A stretch of 19,170 nt of DNA from an uncultured Acinetobacter sp. Its GTDB lineage: Bacteria > Pseudomonadota > Gammaproteobacteria > Pseudomonadales > Moraxellaceae. The stretch lies in contig NZ_CALUDM010000069.1 of assembly GCF_943914805.1 (NCBI RefSeq), positions 1 through 19,170 on the forward strand. The letters run 5' to 3'. A program made the translations under genes and the position numbers. The notes beneath the pieces are model-generated. The model was not told where the DNA came from, did no database searches, and was given only the letters and a program-made list of their open reading frames with translations. Shown here piece by piece: positions 1-7,370 of this stretch (positions within the stretch are counted from its first letter, which is position 1; each line of letters opens with the position of its first letter).

Positions 1-16
1 GGAAATCCAACTCAAA

Positions 17-817
17 TTAAAAAATAGGCATGGGATTCAGCGGACGCTTACGGTAAAGCTCAATCGCAGGGATATTGTCAATATCAACAATTAAATGGGC
101 AGCACGCCCAGTAGCGACGATTCGATCTACAGCAAATTCAATGACACGTTCAGCAAAACCTTGTCGACGATAACAAGGAAACGTATAAGTTCCACCAATC
201 GATACTAACCGAGTGGTTTCAATCCCAAATCGAGCGATAGAAACAATCTGACCATCCACCTCATACACAGCTACTTTCTCTTGAGCAATAAGCCGTTTCC
301 AATCAGATGTTTCATCAACTGAACGTTCCTCATTATATTCAAGTTGATACTCTACCAAACGAGCAATGTCTGACAGTTTTGCCATACGCCCACTCGCCTT
401 CGGGAAACGGCGTGTGCAAACCATAACCCATTGGTCGTATTCTTGCACTAAGTGTACTTGCCCTACCGCAGTACTACGCAACAAATCACGCCCAACTGAG
501 GTAGTCACAATTCGATGCGGTCGAAGTTCTAAAATTGTTGGACAAAGTAATCCTGCTATAGAAGCTTCTACTGGCAACCAAAAACAAGTCCCTCCCGCAT
601 ACACCACTGCAACGCCTAAGAGCTTATTTTTATCCTTTGGATCATATAATCGCAATAGATGCCATTGAGCATCGAGTGTTTGATCAAGAAAAGCCGTAAT
701 ACCAATAGAATGATAAAACTGCGAGTCAAGCCACTGAGAAATAAGCTGATATTCACTCTGAGTGGGTGGAAATTTATTGATGATCATTTCAATCTTTGGT
801 TCAATCTTATTTTCCAT
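17..817 (-). CDS. GNAT family N-acetyltransferase
   Basis: A 266-residue protein. The C-terminal ~100 residues look like a GNAT fold, which transfers an acetyl group from acetyl-CoA to an amine. The visible landmarks are the acetyl-CoA pyrophosphate-binding motif (RRQGFAERV, fitting R/QxxGxG/A) and a later NIPAIELYRK segment matching the usual N-x-x-A-x-x-x-Y motif. The N-terminal ~150 residues are not obviously GNAT and may form a second domain. After the tyrosine the usual G-F ending is replaced by RPLNPMPIF, so the C-terminus is somewhat unusual. The ATG at 815-817 has GGGAG about 4 nt upstream. The gene follows katG but is separated from it by a strong terminator, so it probably has its own promoter in 820-899, where I could not name convincing hexamers. 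The substrate cannot be predicted. Confidence 0.8.
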   Translation of the reverse strand: MENKIEPKIEMIINKFPPTQSEYQLISQWLDSQFYHSIGITAFLDQTLDAQWHLLRLYDPKDKNKLLGVAVVYAGGTCFWLPVEASIAGLLCPTILELRPHRIVTTSVGRDLLRSTAVGQVHLVQEYDQWVMVCTRRFPKASGRMAKLSDIARLVEYQLEYNEERSVDETSDWKRLIAQEKVAVYEVDGQIVSIARFGIETTRLVSIGGTYTFPCYRRQGFAERVIEFAVDRIVATGRAAHLIVDIDNIPAIELYRKRPLNPMPIF

Positions 818-830
818 TTTTCTCCCTCAC
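807..830 (-). other. Possible 7-codon upstream ORF overlapping the GNAT start
   Basis: On the minus strand a perfect anti-16S match, GGAGGTGAT (835-843), is too far from the GNAT ATG (17 nt) to serve it normally. It sits 4 nt before a GTG that opens a 7-codon frame (GTG AGG GAG AAA AAT GGA AAA TAA). That frame is offset from the GNAT frame and ends inside the first codons of the GNAT gene. This is the geometry of translational coupling, but expression is unproven. Confidence 0.3.
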
Positions 831-899
831 TTTTATCACCTCCAATTGGGATAGCTTAAATTTCATAATCCGATTTTTTATCAAGAATACCATTGCATC

Positions 900-922
900 A
901 AAAAACCGCCCTCAGGCGGTTT
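900..922 (-). terminator. Rho-independent terminator of katG
   Basis: Perfect 8-bp stem (AAACCGCC at 903-910, GGCGGTTT at 915-922) with a 4-nt loop. Read on the minus strand, it is followed by a run of six T. It lies 15 nt past the katG stop codon and should insulate the downstream acetyltransferase gene. Confidence 0.9.
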
Positions 923-937
923 CTTAAATCCAATCGA

Positions 938-3124
938 TTACTTTACATCGAAACGATCTGCATTCATCACTTTCGTCCATGCTGCAATAAAGTCATGCAC
1001 AAACTTCTCTTTATTATCGTCCTGAGCATAAACCTCTGCATAAGAACGAAGTACCGAGTTAGAACCAAATACCAAGTCCACACGAGTTGCCGTCCATTTC
1101 ACATTGCCAGTTGCACGATCGACAATGTTGTAGGAATTTTTACCTGTAGGTTTCCATGTATTTGCCATATCGGTCAAATTAACAAAGAAATCATTACTTA
1201 ACACGCCAACACGGTCTGTAAATACACCATGTTTAGAGTCGGCATAATTGGTACCCAATACACGCATACCACCAACTAAAACCACCATTTCTGGTGCAGT
1301 TAAGCCCATCAATTGAGTGCGATCTAGTAACATTTCTTCTGGTTGAACAGCATAATCTGCTTTTACAAAGTTACGGTAACCATCTGCTTTAGGTTCAAGA
1401 TCTTCAAATGAATACACATCTGTTTGCTCTTGCGTTGCATCACCACGTCCGGCTGTAAATGGCACTTTTACATTAACACCCGCAGCTTGTGCAGCCTTTT
1501 CAACTGCGGCTGTCCCGCCCAATACAATCAGATCCGCAATGCTGACTTTTTTCACTAAGCCAGCTTGAATTTCCTCAAGCTTCGCTAAAACTTTCGCTAA
1601 GCGTTCTGGCTCATTGCCCTGCCAATCTTTTTGAGGTGCAAGGCGAATACGAGCACCATTTGCTCCACCACGATAGTCAGAACCACGATATGTTCGTGCA
1701 CTGTCCCATGCTGTATTAATCAGTTCAGCAGAGGTCAAACCACTGTTCAGTAATTTAACTTTCAAATTACTCACTTCTACATCAGAAAGTGTGTAGTCCA
1801 CTGCTGGAATAGGATCTTGCCAAATTAAATCCTCTTTAGGGACTTCAGCACCTAAATAACGTGTTTTCGGTCCCATATCACGATGTGTTAATTTGAACCA
1901 TGCACGCGCAAAAACTTTTGCCAATTCATCTGGGTTTTGATAGAAATGTTCGGCGATTTTACGATATTCAGGGTCGATTTTTAGTGCCATGTCGGCATCT
2001 GTCATCATTGGATTACGGCGTACATTTGGATTGTGTGCATCAACAGGTTTGTCTTCCTCTTTGATATTCACAGGTTCCCATTGATGTGCACCTGCTGGAC
2101 TCTTGGTCAATGCCCAATCATAAGTAAATAATAAATGTAGGAATTCATTGTCCCATTGCGTTGGATGTGTCGTCCATGCACCTTCAATCCCGCTGACCAT
2201 AGTATTGCCTGCATTTCCAGTACCTTCTGGGTTATGCCAACCAAGTCCTTGGAATTCAACATCTGCGCCTTCAACATCTTTACCTAAGAGGTCTGCTTTA
2301 CCATTCCCGTGTGCCTTACCAACAGTATGACCACCGACGGTTAATGCAACCGTTTCTTCGTCATCCATACCCATACGATCAAAGGTTACACGCATATCTT
2401 GTGCTGTTTTTAATGGATCAGGATTGCCATCAACACCTTCAGGATTTACATAGATCAAACCCATTTGTACTGCTGCCAAAGGATTTTCTAAAGATTTACG
2501 ATCTTGATCATTCTCATAACGGTTTTTGGTCGCATCCAGCCATTTATGTTCTGAGCCCCAATAAATATCTTTTTCAGGATGCCAAACATCTAAACGTCCA
2601 CCACCAAATCCAAAGGTTTTTAAGCCAGCAACATCATATGCAACCGTACCTGCCAAAACGATTAAATCGCCCCATGAAATTTTATTGCCGTATTTTCGTT
2701 TAATTGGCCAAAGTAAGCGACGGCCTTTATCTGTATTGACGTTATCAGGCCAGCTATTCAATGGTGCAAAGCGTTGGTTTCCAGTATTTGCGCCACCACG
2801 ACCATCTTGTTTACGGTACGATCCAGCCAAATGCCATGCTGTTCGTACGAACATTCCAATATAACTTCCATAATCGGATGGCCACCAATCTTGGCTACTA
2901 TTAATCAGTTCACGCAGGTCTTGTTTAACGGCTTCCAAGTCCAAAGATTTGAATGCTTTTGCATAATCAAAATTAGGATCCATTGGGTTGGTTTTTTTAT
3001 CGTGCTGTGAAAGGATGTCGAGGTTTAATGCGTTTGGCCACCAATCATTTGAGCTGGCAACATTGGTATTTGAGCCCTCTGGGTGGAATGGGCATTTACC
3101 TGATGCTTGCGAATTATTATCCAT
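938..3124 (-). CDS. katG: Catalase-peroxidase KatG
   Basis: Bifunctional haem enzyme that destroys hydrogen peroxide (catalase) and oxidises organic donors (peroxidase). The 728-residue length is typical for bacterial KatG, with an N-terminal haem domain and a C-terminal duplicated domain. Visible active-site residues are distal R94, W97 and H98 (RTAWHLAG), proximal H266 in GGHTVGKAHG, and the Y225 and M251 expected to form the Met-Tyr-Trp crosslink with W97 that catalase activity requires. An in-frame ATG lies 10 codons upstream at 3154, but the start at 3124 is preferred: it has TTTGGAG 7 nt upstream, and the protein then begins MDNNSQASGKCPFHPEG, as KatG proteins do. A dedicated terminator follows. 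Upstream is a promoter with a poor -35 and an inverted repeat in activator position, which suggests peroxide induction (see 3210-3260). Confidence 0.97.
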   Translation of the reverse strand: MDNNSQASGKCPFHPEGSNTNVASSNDWWPNALNLDILSQHDKKTNPMDPNFDYAKAFKSLDLEAVKQDLRELINSSQDWWPSDYGSYIGMFVRTAWHLAGSYRKQDGRGGANTGNQRFAPLNSWPDNVNTDKGRRLLWPIKRKYGNKISWGDLIVLAGTVAYDVAGLKTFGFGGGRLDVWHPEKDIYWGSEHKWLDATKNRYENDQDRKSLENPLAAVQMGLIYVNPEGVDGNPDPLKTAQDMRVTFDRMGMDDEETVALTVGGHTVGKAHGNGKADLLGKDVEGADVEFQGLGWHNPEGTGNAGNTMVSGIEGAWTTHPTQWDNEFLHLLFTYDWALTKSPAGAHQWEPVNIKEEDKPVDAHNPNVRRNPMMTDADMALKIDPEYRKIAEHFYQNPDELAKVFARAWFKLTHRDMGPKTRYLGAEVPKEDLIWQDPIPAVDYTLSDVEVSNLKVKLLNSGLTSAELINTAWDSARTYRGSDYRGGANGARIRLAPQKDWQGNEPERLAKVLAKLEEIQAGLVKKVSIADLIVLGGTAAVEKAAQAAGVNVKVPFTAGRGDATQEQTDVYSFEDLEPKADGYRNFVKADYAVQPEEMLLDRTQLMGLTAPEMVVLVGGMRVLGTNYADSKHGVFTDRVGVLSNDFFVNLTDMANTWKPTGKNSYNIVDRATGNVKWTATRVDLVFGSNSVLRSYAEVYAQDDNKEKFVHDFIAAWTKVMNADRFDVK

Positions 3125-3209
3125 GTTTATTCTCCAAACTTGATCAAAGTTCAATTCACTTTTTTAACCGTTTAATACTCAGCTTACTCATTCAACATAG
3201 CCTGTTTTC

Positions 3210-3260
3210 AGTATAAGCTAAAGCGAATTTAACGAATAAAAACAATCGATTTATTCGATT
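3210..3260 (-). promoter_or_regulatory. Candidate katG promoter with upstream inverted repeat
   Basis: On the minus strand there is a good -10 (TATACT, 3210-3215). The -35 position at 17-bp spacing (3233-3238) reads TATTCG, far from consensus. Just upstream is the inverted repeat AATCGA-N5-TCGATT (3244-3260), centred about 49 bp before the predicted start of transcription. Read as ATCG-N7-CGAT it has the spacing of an OxyR half-operator (ATAG-N7-CTAT) but not a full match. OxyR control of katG is known in enteric bacteria; here it is inference. Confidence 0.4.
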
Positions 3261-3460
3261 CAAGATATTCAATTTTAAAGAATTTCAGTGACATAAAACT
3301 GGTACGTTTTTCTATTCCTCATTCACTTTTCATATTGCGACAATGGATGATTTTGATAATGTTTTTTTGTACTGACGATAAGGTTATAGCAGGAATCATC
3401 TGTTTATTTTATAAACATTTTTTTTGATGTATAGTGAAAGAGAAAGCACTTCGAGTCTGT

Positions 3461-3916
3461 ATGTCGATGCCTAAAAATATTCAAGAAATAATTCAACAAC
3501 ACGACATCGTGTTATTTGATGAAATTTGTGTGCTGTGTAATGGCTGGGCAAAATTTTTAATGCAATACGATCTCCATGCACGATTCAAATTGGCTTCTGT
3601 GCAGTCCGCATTTGGTCAAGAAATTTTAAAATATTATAAGATGCCCACTGACCGTTTCGACACAATGTTAGTGATTAAAAATGCTCAGGTTTACTACGAA
3701 TCAACCGCATTTTTAAAAGTCATTGAAGAACTCGGCTTCCCTTTTTCTTGCTTTAAAATAGGTTACTTTATTCCAAAGTTTATTCGAGATTTTTTATACC
3801 GTAGAATTGCTTTAAATCGTTATCGTTTATTTGGGACAACAGATCAATGTCTATTACTTTCATCTCAAAATAAACAACACTTTTTGGAATATGCTGTTCA
3901 TGAACACATCTCATAA
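3461..3916 (+). CDS. DCC family thiol-disulfide oxidoreductase (DUF393)
   Basis: A 151-residue protein with the signature of the DCC family, named for a conserved Asp and two Cys: FDEICVLCNGW, with D20, C23 and C26 (numbered from the 3461 start). It is expected to have a thioredoxin-like fold using the CxxC pair for redox chemistry; the physiological substrate is unknown. A GTG start at 3434 is also open, but no ribosome binding site precedes it, and a good -10-like TATAGT at 3430-3435 overlaps it, so I prefer the ATG at 3461 (or 3467). No strong Shine-Dalgarno is seen for either. The next gene begins inside the last codons of this one. DCC and DoxX-like genes are often adjacent, and the overlap here argues for a joint function. 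Confidence 0.82.
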   Translation: MSMPKNIQEIIQQHDIVLFDEICVLCNGWAKFLMQYDLHARFKLASVQSAFGQEILKYYKMPTDRFDTMLVIKNAQVYYESTAFLKVIEELGFPFSCFKIGYFIPKFIRDFLYRRIALNRYRLFGTTDQCLLLSSQNKQHFLEYAVHEHIS

Positions 3917-4316
3917 AGCGATTAATCAAGCCTTATTGACCATTCATATTACACTGGCTGTGTTATGGATTTATCAAGGCTTAGTGCCTAAAATCATTTA
4001 TAAAGTCGTTGTAGAACAGCAATTTTGGCAATTTACAGGTGTGCAATTTCTTTCAATTCCAAGACTGATTGAGCTATCAGGTGTTATTGAAATCGTCTTT
4101 GGTCTATTTTTTCTTATTCTTAGACAATCCAACAATATTCATTATTTACATTACTTAAATATTTTAGGAATGTTGTTCTTTTTGCTGGTTGTCGCTGTTA
4201 TCTATCCACTTTATTTTGTTCAGGCTTTTAACCCTTTTGTAATGAATATCGCCATAATCGGGCTATCAGTGGTTGCAATCCAACTGATGCCCAAAAAGTA
4301 TAACGAATGGATTTGA
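3900..4316 (+). CDS. DoxX-like small membrane protein
   Basis: A 138-residue hydrophobic protein with about four predicted membrane segments (roughly 10-30, 50-68, 78-105 and 110-130). It resembles the DoxX-like family: an early helix containing LAVLWIYQGLVPK, then a G-x-x-E-I-x-x-G-like element (GVIEIVFGLFF). The ATG at 3900 overlaps the DCC gene by 17 nt in another frame; TTTGGA lies 11-12 nt before it. An ATG at 3891 is possible but would be only 2 nt from that GGA. The gene is translationally coupled to the thiol oxidoreductase and probably acts with it in the inner membrane on a redox step. No catalytic residues can be named. Confidence 0.75.
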   Translation: MNTSHKAINQALLTIHITLAVLWIYQGLVPKIIYKVVVEQQFWQFTGVQFLSIPRLIELSGVIEIVFGLFFLILRQSNNIHYLHYLNILGMLFFLLVVAVIYPLYFVQAFNPFVMNIAIIGLSVVAIQLMPKKYNEWI

Positions 4317-4336
4317 ATACTTTCATCTTTTTTTGA

Positions 4337-4401
4337 TCGATATGATTTGAGATCAATACCATCAGATCATCCATCGTGTATTCATCTCATGATCATATCG
4401 A
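4337..4401. repeat. 65-bp imperfect palindrome in a convergent gap, GATC-rich
   Basis: Nested inverted repeat between the convergent DoxX-like and hydrolase genes. Outer arms TCGATATGAT/ATCATATCGA pair perfectly over 10 bp, then TGAGAT/ATCTCA (6 bp), then AATAC/GTATT (5 bp), with small internal loops and an 18-nt apex. Neither strand has a T-run after the stem, so it is not a classical terminator, though it may stop transcription from both sides. Four GATC sites lie in or at the edge of the element (4335, 4351, 4365, 4391), and a fifth is at 4408. Confidence 0.6.
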
Positions 4402-4410
4402 CTATTAGAT

Positions 4411-5526
4411 CTACACCACCAATTTACGACCTTCTTTGATGCAATAAAACGGATTGACCATTTTCGAAGAATGCTTCATTGCTTTTTGTAAATCTTGTTC
4501 AGGTTGTTCACGTGCTTCATCAGTCAATTGATACGTCCGATAATGTATCGCCAATGAACGCTTCGCCTGTAAATCCAAATGTGCTTGAAAGGCATCTTGC
4601 GGATTCATATGCATATATTTCATCAATGCACGTGGCTCATAAGCACCAATCGGTAATAAAGCAATACGTGGTGCGCCTAAACGTTTTTGAATTTCTTTAA
4701 AATGTGGTGCATAGCCTGTATCTCCAGCAAAGAAGAAATGACCATGTTGTGAAACCACTGAAAAGCCACCCCACAGTGCAACATTTTGATCACGCAAACC
4801 ACGCCCAGAACCATGTTGTGCAGGGGTGTAAATAATTTTGAGGTCTTTAAATAGTGCAGACTGCCACCAGTCCATTTCAATGACATGGAATTCTTTCGGT
4901 AAATAATGTGAATTTCCAAGACCTGTATAAATAGGCATCGCAAATTTATTGTGTAACCAACGCAGTGAGGCCAAATCCATATGATCATAATGATTATGAC
5001 TGAGTAAAACAGCATGAATTTGTGGTAATTGCTCTAAGGCAATCCCTGCTGGAATCACACGTTTAGGACCTCGTCCATCTTTCGGGCTCACATAATCTGC
5101 CCACACAGGATCCGTTAAAAAATTGTACGGCCCGATCTGAACCAAAACAGTCGCATGGCTAACAAACCACACTTGCCAATCGTTTAAATCTGCATCAGGG
5201 CGATTTTGTGGTAATACACGTTTTGTCGCATAGAATTCTGCTGATTCTTTTTGACTATCGACATTCCACGTAGATGATTTACGAGTCCCTAGCCATTTTA
5301 ATAAACCCCAACGGCTACGTCCTTCTGGTCTAGGTGTTTCATTATAGAAGCGTTCACCATTGTGATGATTAGAACCAATCACCTTAAAAAATGGCTTAGA
5401 CCAAGTATGTGACATACAGTTTTCAGTCACTAAACGATAATGTAATTGTTTAATATTCTCTGGTAGAACTTCTTTATCTGATATTGTTTTATCTTCAATA
5501 CCAACATTTTCCGTTTGCTTCGACAT
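4411..5526 (-). CDS. Metallo-beta-lactamase-fold hydrolase, NAPE-PLD/RomA-like
   Basis: A 371-residue MBL-fold enzyme. Landmarks in order: WFVSHATVLVQ, LTDPVWADYVSP, the metal-binding SHNHYDHMD (H177, H179, D181, H182), TPAQHGSGRG, FFAGDTGY with the bridging Asp, LLPIGAYEPR, and a late H in AIHYRTYQL. This set is shared by N-acylphosphatidylethanolamine phospholipase D-like proteins and bacterial proteins annotated RomA. A two-zinc hydrolase is expected; the bacterial substrate is not established. No signal peptide is seen, so it is probably cytoplasmic. The ATG at 5526, 2 nt after the stop of the transporter gene, is preferred over the upstream in-frame ATG at 5562 that lies inside that gene. 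The tight spacing implies one transcript with the cation transporter. Confidence 0.88.
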   Translation of the reverse strand: MSKQTENVGIEDKTISDKEVLPENIKQLHYRLVTENCMSHTWSKPFFKVIGSNHHNGERFYNETPRPEGRSRWGLLKWLGTRKSSTWNVDSQKESAEFYATKRVLPQNRPDADLNDWQVWFVSHATVLVQIGPYNFLTDPVWADYVSPKDGRGPKRVIPAGIALEQLPQIHAVLLSHNHYDHMDLASLRWLHNKFAMPIYTGLGNSHYLPKEFHVIEMDWWQSALFKDLKIIYTPAQHGSGRGLRDQNVALWGGFSVVSQHGHFFFAGDTGYAPHFKEIQKRLGAPRIALLPIGAYEPRALMKYMHMNPQDAFQAHLDLQAKRSLAIHYRTYQLTDEAREQPEQDLQKAMKHSSKMVNPFYCIKEGRKLVV

Positions 5527-5528
5527 GG

Positions 5529-6467
5529 TTACTCTAAACGCCCTTTCATTCTTTCGAGCCAAACTAACTTGGTTTGTGGTTTGATAAATAATGCCACGAT
5601 TTCGGGATGAATGCTCCTAATTTTGGTTTCAATCCGATTGACGCAGGTTTCTATTTCATCTGAAGTAAGATTATCTTTAAATTCTAAACTTAAAGAAGCA
5701 ATCACTTGATGTGCTCCCATTTGTTCAGTCAACACACCATTGGCAGAGTAAACTGCTGGGTCATCTTGAGCAATTTTTAAAATATTATGTCGCAATTGAG
5801 GATCTGCCGTTTCACCCAATAACAATCCTTTGGTTTCTCTTGCTAAAAGCAAGGCTGAAATTGCTAAAACCACACCTATGAGAATAGAAGCAACGCCATC
5901 CAACACGGGCATATTCAATTGATGTGCACAGAAAATACCAACCAGAGCAATCAATAAGCCAATCAACGCTGCTGAATCTTCAAATAATACCGTGAATGTG
6001 GTTGGATCTTTACTGCGTCGAAATGCTTCAAAGTATCCCATATTGCCTTTCATTTTCTTAAATGATTTCAATGCAACAAACCATGATGTTCCTTCACAGA
6101 GAATGGCAAATCCAAGTACAGCATAATTCACCAAGGGAGATTTCATTTCCTCAGGTTGCTGAATATGTTGAATACCTTGGTAGATAGATACGACGGAACC
6201 CAATGCAAAGACCAATAAAGCAACGATAAATGCCCAAAAATAGAGCTCACGACCGTAGCCAAATGGATGTTTATGATTGGCTGGTTGTTGTGATTTTTTC
6301 AAACCATATAACAATAAAATTTCATTGAGCGTATCAACGACCGAATGTACAGCTTCACTTAACATCGCTGAGCTATTTGTTATATAGGCTGCAATGAATT
6401 TTACACAGGCAATTGCTAAATTACCCAAAAGTGCTGCATAAACGACAATTTTGTTGGAATCTGACAT
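5529..6467 (-). CDS. Cation diffusion facilitator (ZnT9-like) transporter
   Basis: A 312-residue CDF family inner-membrane protein that probably exports a divalent metal (Zn, Mn, Fe or Co) in exchange for protons. It has about six membrane helices and a cytoplasmic C-terminal domain of about 90 residues. TM2 carries H41-x3-D45 (AVHSVVDTLNE), followed by the conserved HPFGYGRELYFWAF. In TM5 the usual H/DxxxD site reads LFEDSAALIG, an ED pair with alanine where many zinc exporters keep Asp; this pattern belongs to the SLC30A9/ZnT9-like branch. AGGA lies 7 nt before the ATG. It is the first gene of an apparent operon with the downstream MBL hydrolase. The metal cannot be decided from sequence. 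Confidence 0.9.
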   Translation of the reverse strand: MSDSNKIVVYAALLGNLAIACVKFIAAYITNSSAMLSEAVHSVVDTLNEILLLYGLKKSQQPANHKHPFGYGRELYFWAFIVALLVFALGSVVSIYQGIQHIQQPEEMKSPLVNYAVLGFAILCEGTSWFVALKSFKKMKGNMGYFEAFRRSKDPTTFTVLFEDSAALIGLLIALVGIFCAHQLNMPVLDGVASILIGVVLAISALLLARETKGLLLGETADPQLRHNILKIAQDDPAVYSANGVLTEQMGAHQVIASLSLEFKDNLTSDEIETCVNRIETKIRSIHPEIVALFIKPQTKLVWLERMKGRLE

Positions 6468-6487
6468 TTATTGTCCTGTTTTTTCTC

Positions 6488-6514
6488 ATCAAATATATAG
6501 ATTTGATTTTTATA
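6488..6514. promoter_or_regulatory. Inverted repeat in the divergent CDF/GNAT promoter region
   Basis: The perfect 7-bp repeat ATCAAAT-N6-ATTTGAT (6488-6507) lies between two divergent genes. On the minus strand TATAAA (6509-6514) is a plausible -10 for the transporter, so the repeat would cover its transcription start. On the plus strand TTGATT (6503-6508) plus CATATT (6527-6532) is a weak promoter for the acetyltransferase, and the repeat overlaps its -35. One protein bound here could control both. The sequence is AT-rich, so chance is possible. Confidence 0.35.
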
Positions 6515-6594
6515 CCGATCTTCATTCATATTAACGAAATAAGTTGTGATTTTTCTTTATTTTTTGTTGCTTTTCACGATTGAATGAATTTGAT

Positions 6595-7101
6595 ATGGAA
6601 CCTGTTCTAAGTAATATTTTACATACTCATTCAAAATCTCACTCTCAGTTATTAACCATCTGGGAAGCTTCTGTACGTGCAACTCATGCCTTTTTAAATG
6701 AACAACATATTGCACAAATCAAAGCATTAATCATCCAACACCATTATTTTGACCATGTACAACTGTTTCATGTGGAACGAAATGCGCAGATTATTGGATT
6801 TATGGGGCTTGCCTATAACAAGGTAGAAATGCTGTTCATTGATCCTGAGTTTTTTAATCAAGGTATTGGTACACAATTGATTCAACATGCGTTGTCTTTG
6901 GGTGCATACGAAGTCGATGTCAATGAACAAAATCCAAATGCTTTAAGTTTTTATAAAAAGCATGGTTTTGAACAAGTCGCCCGTTCTGAATTTGATGCTG
7001 AAGGTAATCCCTTTCCAATTTTACATTTAAAATGTAAAAAACAAGCAATGCCTTTTTCAAATGACAATCCGTCGCAGCAAAATTTTCAGTCATGCCATTA
7101 A
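6595..7101 (+). CDS. GNAT family N-acetyltransferase
   Basis: A 168-residue single-domain GNAT protein. A strand ends in IGFMGLAYNKVEMLFIDPEF, followed directly by the acetyl-CoA loop NQGIGTQLIQHAL (QxxGxG type) and the conserved late motif NEQNPNALSFYKKHGF. This full ordering is canonical, and the spacing resembles PhnO/YjaB-type small acetyltransferases. The substrate is unknown. The start is uncertain: a TTG at 6580 would add five residues, but neither it nor the ATG at 6595 has a clear Shine-Dalgarno sequence. The gene is divergent from the cation transporter with about 110 bp of shared upstream DNA, and no downstream partner is evident. Confidence 0.85.
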   Translation: MEPVLSNILHTHSKSHSQLLTIWEASVRATHAFLNEQHIAQIKALIIQHHYFDHVQLFHVERNAQIIGFMGLAYNKVEMLFIDPEFFNQGIGTQLIQHALSLGAYEVDVNEQNPNALSFYKKHGFEQVARSEFDAEGNPFPILHLKCKKQAMPFSNDNPSQQNFQSCH

Positions 7102-7204
7102 AGTATGCTGACCTTTGGTAAATTACGTGCAAACTCAACTGAATAAATAAACTCTATCTCAAAACCTATATGACGACCCTCAAAGACTTTTGTGATTAAT
7201 ATTT

Positions 7205-7333
7205 TTTATAGATTACTCAGATCGACTTTTTTATATAAAAATAACTATACCTAAAAAATAATCATTTATTTTTAAAATATTACATCAGCTTCACCGCATC
7301 ATTGTTTATAGATTATACTTATGTGAATTCACA
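7205..7333 (+). promoter_or_regulatory. Candidate promoter and operator of the LysR-type gene
   Basis: TATACT at 7314-7319 is a reasonable -10, with no good -35 at normal spacing. The perfect 12-bp palindrome TGTGAATTCACA (7322-7333) follows it and would cover the transcription start. The 11-mer TTTATAGATTA occurs twice, at 7205-7215 and 7305-7315, exactly 100 bp apart, the second copy merging into the -10. LysR-type proteins usually repress their own gene; which of these sites, if any, is used is unknown. Confidence 0.35.
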
Positions 7334-7370
7334 GTAAGACATTTTTTGGATTACTCTTTGGAAAGGTTAT

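Noticed and set aside
2311..2703. 130-codon plus-strand frame inside katG
   Set aside because: It is antisense to highly conserved KatG sequence and is rich in His, Gln and Pro, as expected for a shadow frame.
3434..3460. GTG start giving a 9-residue longer DCC protein
   Set aside because: No ribosome binding site precedes it and a -10-like TATAGT overlaps it, so this stretch is more likely promoter than coding.
7322..7333. CRP site reading of TGTGAATTCACA
   Set aside because: CRP sites have TGTGA and TCACA six bases apart; here only two bases separate the half-sites.
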